From Pseudomonadota bacterium (lineage in GTDB: Bacteria; Pseudomonadota; Gammaproteobacteria; Burkholderiales; REEB80), in contig JAGXAQ010000002.1 in the NCBI GenBank assembly GCA_018971485.1, forward strand, positions 62,001 through 126,000: a stretch of DNA of 64,000 nucleotides, given 5' to 3'. The translations under genes were made by a program, and so were the position numbers. The notes under the pieces were generated by a model. It was not told where the DNA came from and ran no database searches. It saw only the letters and a program-made list of their open reading frames with translations. Every line of letters starts with the position of its first letter. Position 1 is the first letter of the stretch. Positions 30,025 to 40,297 of this stretch are shown here, one piece after another.

Positions 30025-30780
30025 ATGATTCTTGCATACACATTGACAGGCTTTGCAGTCGGAACCGTCATCGGCATAACGGGAGTTGGCGGTGGATCCC
30101 TCATGACACCCATACTTATTTTTGGGTTTGGTATCCAACCTGCCATCGCTATTGGAACTGATCTGCTTTTTGCAGGCATCACCAAAGCCAGCGGAGGATT
30201 AACTTCTGCCTTTAAACGCCAGGTTGAGTGGCCTGTTTTTTCAAAACTCGCTGCCGGAAGCATTCCGGCGGCCTTGCTGACAGTGATCGCTGAAGCCCGT
30301 TATGGCCGTCCAGATAATCATACCTTAACCCTGATATTAGGCCTTGCCCTCTTGTTGACTGGAATTGCCCTGCTTTTTCGGGAAAAATTCCTTCATGGCA
30401 AGTTTCACGTTAAAATGAAACCTGTTTCGCAGACGGGACTGACCTTTCTTGCCGGTTGTGCCATTGGTATCCTGGTTACCCTGACCTCAATAGGAGCAGG
30501 AGCGATCGGGATTGCCCTCTTGCTCATCCTGTATCCAGACTACCCTGCAAAGAAACTCATTGCCACGGATGTCATGCATACGGTTCCCTTAACCTTAATA
30601 GCTGGATACGGGCAGTTAAGACTGGGGGCCATTGATCTTCATCTTTTAGCCGGACTGCTGATGGGGTCACTTCCTGGCATGTGGCTTGGATCAAAAATTG
30701 GAAGCCAGATGCCCGAACGCCTGATGCAGAAGTTCCTTGCCGCACTTCTTGCAGGGATTGGTCTTAAATTTATTATGTAG
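30025..30780 (+). CDS. Sulfite exporter TauE/SafE family membrane protein
   Basis: MILAYTLTGFAVGTVIGITGVGGGSLMTPILIFGFGIQPAIAIGTDLLFAGITKASG; internal Met of ORF 29965-30780. Confidence 0.9.
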   Translation: MILAYTLTGFAVGTVIGITGVGGGSLMTPILIFGFGIQPAIAIGTDLLFAGITKASGGLTSAFKRQVEWPVFSKLAAGSIPAALLTVIAEARYGRPDNHTLTLILGLALLLTGIALLFREKFLHGKFHVKMKPVSQTGLTFLAGCAIGILVTLTSIGAGAIGIALLLILYPDYPAKKLIATDVMHTVPLTLIAGYGQLRLGAIDLHLLAGLLMGSLPGMWLGSKIGSQMPERLMQKFLAALLAGIGLKFIM

Positions 30781-30803
30781 CTAGCCATTTTCAGGACACT
30801 ATC

Positions 30804-33092
30804 ATGCTAGACGCCTCAAGTATCATTGATTTTGAAGAAATTGATCGTTATGAATCAGCTGTAAACGCCTATCTTAATCTTCAGATGGATGCAGACCGGT
30901 TCATGTCCATGCGCCTCCAGCAAGGGGTATATGGCCAGCGCCAGGAAGGTGTACATATGGTGCGCTGCAAGATTCCAGGTGGTGAAATGACCGGGGAACA
31001 GCTCAAGGCAATCGGTGATACCATGGAATCCGTAACAGATCATCCCTTAGCACATGTCACCACCAGGCAGGATATCCAGCTACATTACGTGCCAGTTGCC
31101 CAGACCCCCAAAGCCCTAAAGCTGCTGGCACAGGCCGGGATTACTACCCGAGAAGCCTGTAACAACACAATCCGTAACATCACCATGGCGCCCCTGTCAG
31201 GCCTGTGCCCTGGCGAGATCGTTGATATCACGCCTTTCAAGGATGCAACGGTGCATTATCTGTTACGTCATCCATTAACCCAGTACATGCCCAGAAAATA
31301 CAAGATCAGCTTTTCCAGTTGTGCAAGCGATACTGCCCAAGGCATGATGCACGACATTGGTGTCGTTCCGGTTTCACGGGATGGGCAATTCGGCTTTAAG
31401 GTTCTCGCCGGAGGCGGACTCGGTCATAAGCCCTATGAGGCGATTGTTGCAGAAGAGTTTCTTGAGGAACATCTACTCATTCCAACCATTGAAGCCCTGA
31501 TTTCTTTGCATCACAAATATTCGGATCGTACCAAACGGGCCAAATCCCGTTCAAAATTCCTGGTTGTACGGTTTGGCGTAGACGGTTTCCTGGAAAAATA
31601 TCGCGAGGAAGTCAAAAAGATCCGTGAATCCTATGCGGGCCCTGTGCCACATGGAGCATGGAATGCTCACCCTGGAAACTGTATCTGTGGAACAGGGGCC
31701 CCCAGAAAAATCACTGCCCAGAAACAAGAAGGCTTGTTCATCGTACCTGTCAGCCTGCCTATTGGCGACATGACGGCAAAACAGATGCGGGGTATTGCCC
31801 AGCTCCTTAAAATCCATAATCTGGACCGGATCCGTACCACCCAGGATCAAAACCTGATCATTCCTGATGTGCCACTTGATAAAACAGGCCCCATCCTTTC
31901 AGGGCTAAAAGAACTTGGCTTAGGCCTGCCACAAACCGGGGATGACGTAGTAGCCTGCCCAGGAACCACAACCTGCAGGCTAGGTATTACTGGAAGCCGC
32001 AAAGCTGCCACACGGATCACGGGTGGCATAGCTGATCTGAAAATACGCATTTCAGGTTGCCAGAATGGCTGTGCCCAACCTGAAATGGCAGATATTGGTA
32101 TTTACGGGCAGGGAAAACGCCTGTTCGGAAGACTCATCCCACACTACCAGATGTATTTTGGTGGCGATGGCCGCACCGGTTATGGCATTGCCATAAAAGG
32201 GCCGGAAGTGCCTGTTGCGAGAACCGAGCAAGCAGTAGCCCGGGTAGAAGAGGCCTACCTTGAAACACGCAACGAAAATGAATCCTTTTACTTCTGGACG
32301 CGCCGTATGGGTAAAGACTATTTCAGCGAACTTCTGGCCGATCTCGTCGCCGTCAAAGAAGAGGACATCCCTTCCGTCCTGCACGATCTGGATGATGAGG
32401 GAGATTTCAAGGTATTACAGCTTGGAGGGGGCGAATGTGCCGGTTCAGCCCATAATCCAGCTACAGCGAATTTTTCAGAAGCTGCCTACGAACGGACATG
32501 CCGTAATTCCCTTATCTATCAACGGCAATTTGAAAGCGCACTGGAATGCAATCAGTCCTTGACCCGGCTTGTAGGACAGGCCCTGCTTTTCGTAACCGGA
32601 CATAAGCAACCCCTGACTGATGATCTGGATGAAATAGCTGCATTGCTTTCTAAAACCCAGCCTGATTTATCTACAAGACTCTCCAGGATTTCTGAGTCGC
32701 AAAAACAGCTTGCCCAAACATTTGATGCACCTGGATTTACGGTTTTTTGCACCCTGGTCGATAAATGGATGGACGATGCTGCCCGCCTCGCGATGAAACT
32801 GGATCCCCAGCTTGATTTAACCATGTCCATGACTGAAAAAGTCCTGACAACAGCATGGGTTGAAGCCCGGCTAGTTACTCTGGACAAGGACAGCCTTGAG
32901 GCCAATGCTGAACAGGCCCGCCAGGAACTGGGGCATCTGACGAAAGGGGACGAGCTCCATCTTCTGGTTAGCAGCAATGAACTGGCCCAGGGCCTGGTTT
33001 CTGTCCTGAGCAAGGAAGGACAGCGTATCCTTGGCATGGAACCGGAAGGGCATAAATACCTGCTCAAGATACAAAAAAATGAAGCCGCTTAA
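30804..33092 (+). CDS. cysI: Siroheme sulfite/nitrite reductase hemoprotein with ~200 aa C-terminal extension
   Basis: 762 aa; siroheme/4Fe-4S motif VACPGTTTCRLGITGSR…ISGCQNGCAQPEMADIGIYG; sits in the cys operon. Confidence 0.88.
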   Translation: MLDASSIIDFEEIDRYESAVNAYLNLQMDADRFMSMRLQQGVYGQRQEGVHMVRCKIPGGEMTGEQLKAIGDTMESVTDHPLAHVTTRQDIQLHYVPVAQTPKALKLLAQAGITTREACNNTIRNITMAPLSGLCPGEIVDITPFKDATVHYLLRHPLTQYMPRKYKISFSSCASDTAQGMMHDIGVVPVSRDGQFGFKVLAGGGLGHKPYEAIVAEEFLEEHLLIPTIEALISLHHKYSDRTKRAKSRSKFLVVRFGVDGFLEKYREEVKKIRESYAGPVPHGAWNAHPGNCICGTGAPRKITAQKQEGLFIVPVSLPIGDMTAKQMRGIAQLLKIHNLDRIRTTQDQNLIIPDVPLDKTGPILSGLKELGLGLPQTGDDVVACPGTTTCRLGITGSRKAATRITGGIADLKIRISGCQNGCAQPEMADIGIYGQGKRLFGRLIPHYQMYFGGDGRTGYGIAIKGPEVPVARTEQAVARVEEAYLETRNENESFYFWTRRMGKDYFSELLADLVAVKEEDIPSVLHDLDDEGDFKVLQLGGGECAGSAHNPATANFSEAAYERTCRNSLIYQRQFESALECNQSLTRLVGQALLFVTGHKQPLTDDLDEIAALLSKTQPDLSTRLSRISESQKQLAQTFDAPGFTVFCTLVDKWMDDAARLAMKLDPQLDLTMSMTEKVLTTAWVEARLVTLDKDSLEANAEQARQELGHLTKGDELHLLVSSNELAQGLVSVLSKEGQRILGMEPEGHKYLLKIQKNEAA

Positions 33093-33104
33093 TTGAACTG
33101 AGTA

Positions 33105-33809
33105 ATGATAATGACAATTAACAAAGAAAAAATTGAACATACCCTCCAGCAACTAGGGCATATCTCGCAGCAATATAAGCCGGCCACTTTTGCCAACAGT
33201 TTTGGAGCCGAGGACATCGTGCTGGTTGATCTCATTGCACAGCATGCTCCTGAAATCGAGATTTTCAGTCTTGATACAGGACGTCTGCCGCAAGAAACAT
33301 ACACCCTAATGCAGGCTGTTCGGGAGCGCTACCCTGCTCTCCAGTTTAAAACCTACTTTCCTGCTGCTGCAGATGTTGAATCCTATGTTGAAAACCATGG
33401 GCCAAACGGGTTTTATTCCAGTATTGAGCTTCGCAAGAAATGCTGCCATATCCGCAAGGTAGAACCTCTCCAGCGTGCCTTATCCGGCAAAAAAGCATGG
33501 ATAACCGGGTTACGCAAAGAACAAGGGGCTACCCGGGAAAACCTGGCCGATGCTGAATGGGATGATCTGCATGGCCTGAAAAAATTCAATCCTCTTGCAA
33601 ACTGGTCAGAAAGTGATGTGTGGGACTATATTCATCATCATCAGCTTCCTTACAACCCCTTACATGACAAGGGATATCCCTCGATCGGATGTGCGCCCTG
33701 TACCCGCGCCATTACCAAGGGAGAAGATATCAGGGCTGGCCGGTGGTGGTGGGAAAATCCGGAAACAAAAGAATGCGGACTTCATCCAGTCACGCTGATT
33801 CGCGCATAA
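33105..33809 (+). CDS. cysH: Adenylyl-sulfate/phosphoadenylyl-sulfate reductase
   Basis: ANSFGAEDIVLVDLIA, CCHIRKVEPL, IGCAPCTRAI, KECGLHP; the paired CC…CxxC suggests the [4Fe-4S] APS reductase type. Confidence 0.93.
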   Translation: MIMTINKEKIEHTLQQLGHISQQYKPATFANSFGAEDIVLVDLIAQHAPEIEIFSLDTGRLPQETYTLMQAVRERYPALQFKTYFPAAADVESYVENHGPNGFYSSIELRKKCCHIRKVEPLQRALSGKKAWITGLRKEQGATRENLADAEWDDLHGLKKFNPLANWSESDVWDYIHHHQLPYNPLHDKGYPSIGCAPCTRAITKGEDIRAGRWWWENPETKECGLHPVTLIRA

Positions 33810-33824
33810 GACGAAGAGGATACC

Positions 33825-34727
33825 ATGTCATTCAAACACCTGACACATCTTGATACGCTTGAAAGTGAAGCCATTCACATTATTCGCGAAGTAGCTGCCG
33901 AGTGCAAAAACCCGGTTTTACTCTTTTCGGGTGGAAAAGATTCTATAGTCATGCTGCGTCTGGCTCAAAAAGCGTTCCTGCCGGGAAAAATCCCTTTCCC
34001 GCTCATGCATATTGATACCGAGCACAACTTCCCTGAAGTGATTGAATTCCGCGATCGGCGCGTCAATGAACTAGAAGCAAGGCTCATCGTACGTTCAGTG
34101 CAGAAATCCATTGATACTGGGCGTGTCATAGAAAAACCCGGGCAATCCCGGAATACCCTGCAAACAACCACTTTACTGGATGCCATTGAGGAGTTCCGGT
34201 TTGATGCCTGTTTTGGCGGGGCAAGAAGGGACGAAGAAAAAGCCCGGGCCAAAGAGCGCATTTTTTCATTCCGCGATGAATTTGGACAATGGGATCCTAG
34301 AAACCAGCGCCCTGAGCTTTGGGATTTATATAATACCCGGGTTCATCCGGGCGAACACATGCGCGTCTTCCCTATCAGTAACTGGACCGAACTGGACATC
34401 TGGCAGTATATCCTTAACGAGCAACTGGAAGTTCCAAGCCTTTATTACGCTCACGAACGTGACGTCATTGAGCGCAATGGTGCGCTACTGCCTGTTTCGC
34501 ACCTTGTCATACCAAAACCCGGTGAGACACCACGCCGAATGACAGTCCGGTTCCGCACAGTTGGTGATATGAGCTGCACCTGTCCTGTTATCTCAGAAGC
34601 CCGGGATGCCAATGACATCATTCTGGAAACAGCCATGACCCGTATCACTGAACGAGGCGCTACCCGAATGGACGACAAGACCTCGGACACTTCCATGGAA
34701 CTTCGGAAAAAAGAAGGATATTTTTAA
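33825..34727 (+). CDS. cysD: Sulfate adenylyltransferase subunit 2
   Basis: LLFSGGKDSIVMLRLAQKAF, FDACFGGARRDEEKARAKERIFSFRDEFGQWDPRNQRPELW. Confidence 0.97.
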   Translation: MSFKHLTHLDTLESEAIHIIREVAAECKNPVLLFSGGKDSIVMLRLAQKAFLPGKIPFPLMHIDTEHNFPEVIEFRDRRVNELEARLIVRSVQKSIDTGRVIEKPGQSRNTLQTTTLLDAIEEFRFDACFGGARRDEEKARAKERIFSFRDEFGQWDPRNQRPELWDLYNTRVHPGEHMRVFPISNWTELDIWQYILNEQLEVPSLYYAHERDVIERNGALLPVSHLVIPKPGETPRRMTVRFRTVGDMSCTCPVISEARDANDIILETAMTRITERGATRMDDKTSDTSMELRKKEGYF

Positions 34728-36007
34728 TGAATGCGTGCAACACCCCTCCTCTTGACTCAATGGAACTTCTGCGGTTCTCCACGGCCGGCAGTGTAGATGA
34801 CGGCAAAAGTACGCTCATCGGCAGGCTGCTCTATGATGCCAAGTCAATTTTTGAAGATACCCTGGAATCAATTGCCCATACCACCTCTAAAAGAGGCCAG
34901 AACGGGCTTGATTTGGCCTTGCTGACCGATGGCCTTCAGGCCGAACGTGAACAGGGCATAACAATAGATGTGGCCTATCGCTATTTTGCCACTCCACGCC
35001 GTAAATTCATTATCGCCGACACCCCGGGTCATGAGCAGTACACCCGGAACATGGTAACAGGAGCCTCAACCTCAGATCTGGCCATTATTCTAATCGATGC
35101 ACGCAAAGGCCCTCTAATCCAGTCCAGGCGGCATGCCTATCTTTCCAGTCTGCTAGGCATTCATCATCTGATTCTGGCTGTCAATAAAATGGATACCGTC
35201 AACTATTCCAGCGATCGTTTCCATGATATCCGGAAAGAATTCGAACCATTTCTGAAAAAACTGGGGGTTCCCCATCTCTACTTTATCCCCATGTCTGCCC
35301 TTCATGGCGATATGGTCGTTGAACGTGGTGACAATCTCGACTGGTATAAAGGTCCCACCCTGCTTGAACTCCTTGAGACCGTCCCTGTCAATCCTGTTGC
35401 CGCGCGCGTTCCAGGGCGTCTTCCGGTTCAACTGGTCTGCCGGCCCCAAAGCGGTGAATATCCTGATTTTCGTGGCTATATGGGACGAATCGAATCCGGA
35501 ATGTTTAAACCTGGCGATCCCGTGACCATTCTTCCATCAGGCAGGCAGACCCGGATCCGGCATATCTACCTTGGGGAAAAGGAACTCAGTGAAGCCATTG
35601 CACCCCAATCCATCCAGGTGACCCTGGACGATGAAATCGATATTTCCCGGGGGGATCTCATTGCATCCAATGAAAATACCCTACCGAATCCCATCCGGGA
35701 ATTTGATGCCATGATTTGCTGGTTTTCAGAAGCACCGCTGGATCGACGGCGCAAGTACCTTATCAAGCACGCCAACCGGACCGTCAAAGCCATCATTGAA
35801 CGGATTGGGTACACCGTGGACATCAACACACTTGAGCAAAAACATGAACAGACCATCCAGGTCAATGACATTGCCCACATTCACCTAAAAGTACTCCAAC
35901 CAATCATGGCAGAACCCTACCGGGATAACCGGAAACTAGGTGCATTCATCCTGATAGATGAATCAACCAACCTGACCGTGGCTGGCGGCATGATTGAAAA
36001 AGCCTGA
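34727..36007 (+). CDS. cysN: Sulfate adenylyltransferase subunit 1 (GTPase)
   Basis: STAGSVDDGKSTLIGRLLYD, REQGITIDVAYRYF, DTPGHEQYTRNMVTGAST. Confidence 0.97.
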   Translation: MNACNTPPLDSMELLRFSTAGSVDDGKSTLIGRLLYDAKSIFEDTLESIAHTTSKRGQNGLDLALLTDGLQAEREQGITIDVAYRYFATPRRKFIIADTPGHEQYTRNMVTGASTSDLAIILIDARKGPLIQSRRHAYLSSLLGIHHLILAVNKMDTVNYSSDRFHDIRKEFEPFLKKLGVPHLYFIPMSALHGDMVVERGDNLDWYKGPTLLELLETVPVNPVAARVPGRLPVQLVCRPQSGEYPDFRGYMGRIESGMFKPGDPVTILPSGRQTRIRHIYLGEKELSEAIAPQSIQVTLDDEIDISRGDLIASNENTLPNPIREFDAMICWFSEAPLDRRRKYLIKHANRTVKAIIERIGYTVDINTLEQKHEQTIQVNDIAHIHLKVLQPIMAEPYRDNRKLGAFILIDESTNLTVAGGMIEKA

Positions 36008-36069
36008 TATACTATAAGCCATTTTCATGAACATATTAAAGCCACCAGAACAACCCTCAAGGAGAAATC

Positions 36070-36393
36070 ATGACTTATGTGGTGACTGAAAACTGCATCA
36101 AGTGCAAATATACTGACTGTGTAGATGTATGCCCGGTAGACTGCTTTGTCGAAGGTCCTAATTTTCTAGCCATCAATCCGGAAGAATGCATAGACTGCAC
36201 CCTGTGCGTCGCAGAATGTCCCGCAGAAGCGATCTTTGCTGATGTCGATCTACCAGAAGATCAAATGGAATTTATCGAAATCAATGCAGAACTCGCCAAA
36301 ATCTGGCCCATGATTAGCGAAAGAAAGGATCCTCCACCTGATGCAGATGAATGGGCCAAGGTGAAGGATAAACGCCATCTTCTGGAAAAATGA
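36070..36393 (+). CDS. fdxA: 7Fe/8Fe ferredoxin FdxA
   Basis: [56 protein letters not shown]. Confidence 0.96.
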   Translation: MTYVVTENCIKCKYTDCVDVCPVDCFVEGPNFLAINPEECIDCTLCVAECPAEAIFADVDLPEDQMEFIEINAELAKIWPMISERKDPPPDADEWAKVKDKRHLLEK

Positions 36394-36394
36394 A

Positions 36395-37141
36395 TCAACT
36401 GGTTTTCCACAAAAGAACAGCCTGTCGCCCTGTTCGTCCCTCCCGGCGATAGGAAAAAAAGGCTGTAGAGTCACGATAGGTACAAAACTGTCCACCATAA
36501 ACCTGATTGACGCCAGACTGAGCCAGCCGTTGCCGGGCAAGCTCATACAGATCAGCCAGCCACTTGCCCGGCCGGCCAGGTATAAAAGCCTTTTCTGAAG
36601 CTTCATCTTCCTTCAGGAAAGCGTAAAAAACATCTGGCCCTACCTCAAAGAAGGGCTGGCTAATCGCAGGCCCCATATAAGCCAATATGTTAGCGGAGCT
36701 GACCTTCATTGCCAGGATGGTACGTTCTATTATGCCTGCACAAAGTCCCCGCCAACCGGCATGAGCCACCCCAAGAACCGACCCATCCAATGTAGTTAGC
36801 ATCAAGGGCAGGCAATCAGCCGTCATGATCGCCAACACTTTTCCAGAACTGCGGCATACAGCACCATCTGCTGCCCATGATACAACCGGGCCATCCAGAT
36901 CAATGACCTGATGACCATGAACCTGATTAAGCCAGCATGGCCTGGAAGGCAGCATCTGAGACAGAATATTGCGGTTCTGATCTACAGCTTCCCGATCATC
37001 TCCTACATGCTGCCCTAAATTAAAAGAATCAAAAGGGGCAAGGCTCACCCCTCCGATCCGGGTTGTAATCAGGGCATGCACGTTATCAGGAGCTGGCCAG
37101 TCAGGAAGAAGGATCTCACTTTTCATGGCTGGCCTGCTCAA
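36395..37141 (-). CDS. pgeF: Polyphenol oxidase/laccase-domain (PgeF/YfiH) protein
   Basis: LNQVHGHQVIDLDG, TADCLPLMLTTLDGSVLGVAHAGWRGLCAGI. Confidence 0.93.
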   Translation of the reverse strand: MSRPAMKSEILLPDWPAPDNVHALITTRIGGVSLAPFDSFNLGQHVGDDREAVDQNRNILSQMLPSRPCWLNQVHGHQVIDLDGPVVSWAADGAVCRSSGKVLAIMTADCLPLMLTTLDGSVLGVAHAGWRGLCAGIIERTILAMKVSSANILAYMGPAISQPFFEVGPDVFYAFLKEDEASEKAFIPGRPGKWLADLYELARQRLAQSGVNQVYGGQFCTYRDSTAFFSYRREGRTGRQAVLLWKTS

Positions 37142-38084
37142 GCCTGGTCAGAAAGGCAAGCATGTCAGAAGGCAGATCGGCCTCAAAGGTAAGCCGTTCA
37201 TCCGTTACCGGATGAGAAAAAGACAAACGAAAGGCATGAAGGGCCTGCCGCCCAAAACAACTGTAGATAGAATGGCGATTTCCATAAACCTGATCGCCTA
37301 CCAAAGGATGTCCGATAGATTGCATATGAACCCGAATCTGATGAGTACGCCCTGTATCCAGCTTGCAACGCAATAAGGCACAATCCGGGAAAAAGGCCAT
37401 GACCTCATAAAAGGTTTTCGAAGGCCGCCCTTCCTTCAAAACTGCCATTTTGGTACGATGAACGGGGTGGCGTCCAATTGGGGCATCAACCTCCCCCTCT
37501 TTATGTGGCGAACCTTCCACCAAAGCCAGATATTCCCTGGAAACCTGCCGCAGGCCGATTTGACGGGTGAGATTTGTCTGGGCATGCAAGGTTCTTGCCA
37601 CAATCATCAACCCACTCGTGTCTTTATCCAGCCGGTGGACAATTCCAGCCCTGGGCAAGGTTAAAAGATGCGGATCATGGTGCAATAATGCATTAAGCAG
37701 TGTCCCTTCCCAATTACCACTTCCCGGATGCACAACAAGACCTGCCCTTTTATTCACAACAAAAAAACAAGGATCCTCATGAACAATATCCAAAGGTAAA
37801 TCTTCCGGTGCGAAAGCTGTCTGCTCAGGCAAAGGTAATGGCCTGACCTGAATCACATCTTCTTGCCAGACTTTATCGCTAATCTTGGCGGGATTACCAT
37901 TGACATCGACCTGGCCTGCCCGGATCCAGGACTGCAAGCGATTGCGTGAATAATCCGGCATAAGGCGCTGAAGCGCCACATCCAGACGACTCCCAGACAA
38001 GGTTTTTGGTACTCTCAAGGTCTGTAGCTGATATTGGCCGTCAGTTAGGCTATAATGAACAAAATTTTTGTCAGGTTCTCTCAT
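37116..38084 (-). CDS. rluD: 23S rRNA pseudouridine synthase RluD
   Basis: S4 domain plus GIVHRLDKDTSGLMIVARTLHAQ; start at MREPDKNF (internal Met of the longer ORF). Confidence 0.93.
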   Translation of the reverse strand: MREPDKNFVHYSLTDGQYQLQTLRVPKTLSGSRLDVALQRLMPDYSRNRLQSWIRAGQVDVNGNPAKISDKVWQEDVIQVRPLPLPEQTAFAPEDLPLDIVHEDPCFFVVNKRAGLVVHPGSGNWEGTLLNALLHHDPHLLTLPRAGIVHRLDKDTSGLMIVARTLHAQTNLTRQIGLRQVSREYLALVEGSPHKEGEVDAPIGRHPVHRTKMAVLKEGRPSKTFYEVMAFFPDCALLRCKLDTGRTHQIRVHMQSIGHPLVGDQVYGNRHSIYSCFGRQALHAFRLSFSHPVTDERLTFEADLPSDMLAFLTRLEQASHEK

Positions 38085-38868
38085 GCGTCCTATTTTAGCT
38101 ACTTTTCTCGTGCTCCTGTTAGCCAGCTGCGCCAGCACACCAATTGACACCAACCCCAATGCATCGGCTTCCGATTTGTACCAAAATGCCATGCACCTGC
38201 TGAACCACAAAGATTACAACACAGCCATCAAGGAGTTTCAAACCCTTGAAGCAAGATATCCCTATGGGATCTATTCCACGCAAGCACAGCTGGATGTTGC
38301 CTACGCCTACTATAAACAAGATGATCAGGAGTCAGCAAACGAAGCCTGTGACAGTTTTATCAAGCTACATCCTAACAACCCGCATGTCGACTATGCCTAT
38401 TACCTGAAAGGCCTCGCGAATTTCAACTATCACTCCGATTTTATGAGCCGCATTAGCCATCAGGACATGGCCCTTAGGGATCCTAAAGAAACCAGGGCAT
38501 CTTTCTTTGCTTTCAGAACACTAATCACACGCTTCCCAAAAAGCAGATATGCACCCGACGCACGGCAACGGCTTGTCTTTCTTGTCAACGAACTGTCCCA
38601 TTACGAAATCAGTGTAGGACGTTATTATCTCAAGCGTGGTGCCTGGGTTGCTGCCGCCAACCGGGCAAAATATGTGCTTGTGCATTACCCGGAATCAAAC
38701 CAGGCCAGGAATGCCCTCTTGCTTGAAATTGCGGCTTACCAGAAATTGGGGCTGACACATCTTGCCAATGATACAGAAAAAGTCCTGCATCTGAATTTTC
38801 CAGATAGCAGGCCTGTTGCCCAGGCAAGCGCGGGTGAACACCACAAAGCGTGGTGGAAATTCTGGTAA
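38083..38868 (+). CDS. bamD: Outer membrane protein assembly factor BamD (lipoprotein)
   Basis: MRPILATFLVLLLASCAST lipobox; TPR-type ASDLYQNAMHLLNHKDYNTAIKEFQTLEARYPYG. Confidence 0.93.
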   Translation: MRPILATFLVLLLASCASTPIDTNPNASASDLYQNAMHLLNHKDYNTAIKEFQTLEARYPYGIYSTQAQLDVAYAYYKQDDQESANEACDSFIKLHPNNPHVDYAYYLKGLANFNYHSDFMSRISHQDMALRDPKETRASFFAFRTLITRFPKSRYAPDARQRLVFLVNELSHYEISVGRYYLKRGAWVAAANRAKYVLVHYPESNQARNALLLEIAAYQKLGLTHLANDTEKVLHLNFPDSRPVAQASAGEHHKAWWKFW

Positions 38869-38887
38869 AACCAGGAGTCTGCTCCCG

Positions 38888-40297
38888 TTGAGAACGAAAG
38901 CCCCTTCAATTGTTGATTTGCCCTACCCGGACAATTCAGCCGAATTGTTCGAGCGTATTTCATCTGAACCCTGGTCTATGCTTCTTGATAGCGGCTCAAC
39001 ACGAACCGGATCTGCATCAAGTCGTTACGACATCATGACAGCTGCACCATGGGCTACCCTGACATGCCAAGGAACCCTGACCCGGATTGAAAAGGATGGA
39101 TGCATTACGGAAACAGAGCGTGATCCTTTCAAGGCCTTGCAAGATTTATTGCCTCAAAGTGACTACCATAACAGTCGGCTGCCTTTTTACGGCGGCGCAA
39201 TGGGTTATTTTGGCTATGACCTGTGCAGACAGATTGAATCCCTTCCATCCCTGGCCCGCAATGAAGAATATATGCCTGACATGGCGATTGGAATTTATGA
39301 CTGGGCTGTTATTGTCGATCACCATACCCGTACTGCCCATGCGGTTTTACATGGAAAACACCCTGAAACAGTTCAAAAGTGGCCCCATCTGCTAGAACGG
39401 CTAAAACAGCGCGCTCACTCTACACTGCCTGTATTTCAGACCACTTCGGCCATTACCTCCAATATGACCCCTGACTATTATGCGATGGCCTTTCACAAGA
39501 TAAAGCACTATATCCAGGAAGGAGACTGTTATCAGGTCAACCTGGCCCAGCGATTCCACACCCATGCACAGGGAAGTGGATTTAATGCCTACAAGAAACT
39601 CAGGATCCTTAACCCGGCGCCTTTTTGCGCATATCTGAACCTGCCTGGAGTCGAAATATTAAGCACATCACCGGAACGGTTTCTGAAAGTCCAGGATGGG
39701 CATGTTGAAACCAAGCCTATCAAGGGAACACGGCCACGTTCGTCTAATCCTGACGTGGATGAGAAAAATGCAATACTTCTTAGAGCAAGTCTTAAGGATC
39801 GTGCTGAAAACCTGATGATTGTGGACTTGTTACGAAATGATCTCAATAAAAACTGCTTGCCTGGCAGCGTTAAGGTTCCTGCCCTTTTCGATATCGAATC
39901 CTATGTAAATGTGCACCACCTCGTAAGCACTGTCATCGGAACCTTAGCTTCTGGCCGGAATGCAATCGACTTGCTTCGCGGATGTTTTCCAGGAGGCTCC
40001 ATCACAGGAGCCCCTAAACTCAGGGCCATGCAAATCATTGAGGAGCTTGAGCCGAATCGACGGGGCGTTTATTGTGGGGCAATTGGGTATATTGACTACA
40101 ATAGAAACATGGATACCAATATTGCAATCCGCACCCTTACCTATAATCAGGGACTCATCCGATGCTTCGCTGGAGGGGGTATCGTCAGCGACTCCAGAAT
40201 GGAAGAAGAATATCAGGAAACATTCATCAAGGCTCGCGCCATGCTCTCCTTGTTATCAGACTCGGGTTCAGGACATGATTTCGAATTTCCAGCCTGA
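38888..40297 (+). CDS. pabB: Aminodeoxychorismate synthase component I / anthranilate synthase I-like
   Basis: Chorismate-binding motifs KIKHYIQEGDCYQVNLAQRF, KPIKGTRPR, LRGCFPGGSITGAPKLRAMQIIEELE; TTG start proposed after AGGAG. Confidence 0.88.
   Translation: MRTKAPSIVDLPYPDNSAELFERISSEPWSMLLDSGSTRTGSASSRYDIMTAAPWATLTCQGTLTRIEKDGCITETERDPFKALQDLLPQSDYHNSRLPFYGGAMGYFGYDLCRQIESLPSLARNEEYMPDMAIGIYDWAVIVDHHTRTAHAVLHGKHPETVQKWPHLLERLKQRAHSTLPVFQTTSAITSNMTPDYYAMAFHKIKHYIQEGDCYQVNLAQRFHTHAQGSGFNAYKKLRILNPAPFCAYLNLPGVEILSTSPERFLKVQDGHVETKPIKGTRPRSSNPDVDEKNAILLRASLKDRAENLMIVDLLRNDLNKNCLPGSVKVPALFDIESYVNVHHLVSTVIGTLASGRNAIDLLRGCFPGGSITGAPKLRAMQIIEELEPNRRGVYCGAIGYIDYNRNMDTNIAIRTLTYNQGLIRCFAGGGIVSDSRMEEEYQETFIKARAMLSLLSDSGSGHDFEFPA

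Noticed and set aside
36250-36606. 118-aa minus-strand ORF across fdxA/pgeF
   Set aside because: Lies antisense to fdxA and out of frame in pgeF; both genes have strong family signatures.
39960-40274. N-terminal 105 aa of the alpha/beta hydrolase ORF as a separate domain
   Set aside because: This part overlaps pabB coding in another frame; the family-like sequence begins at the ATG at 40275.
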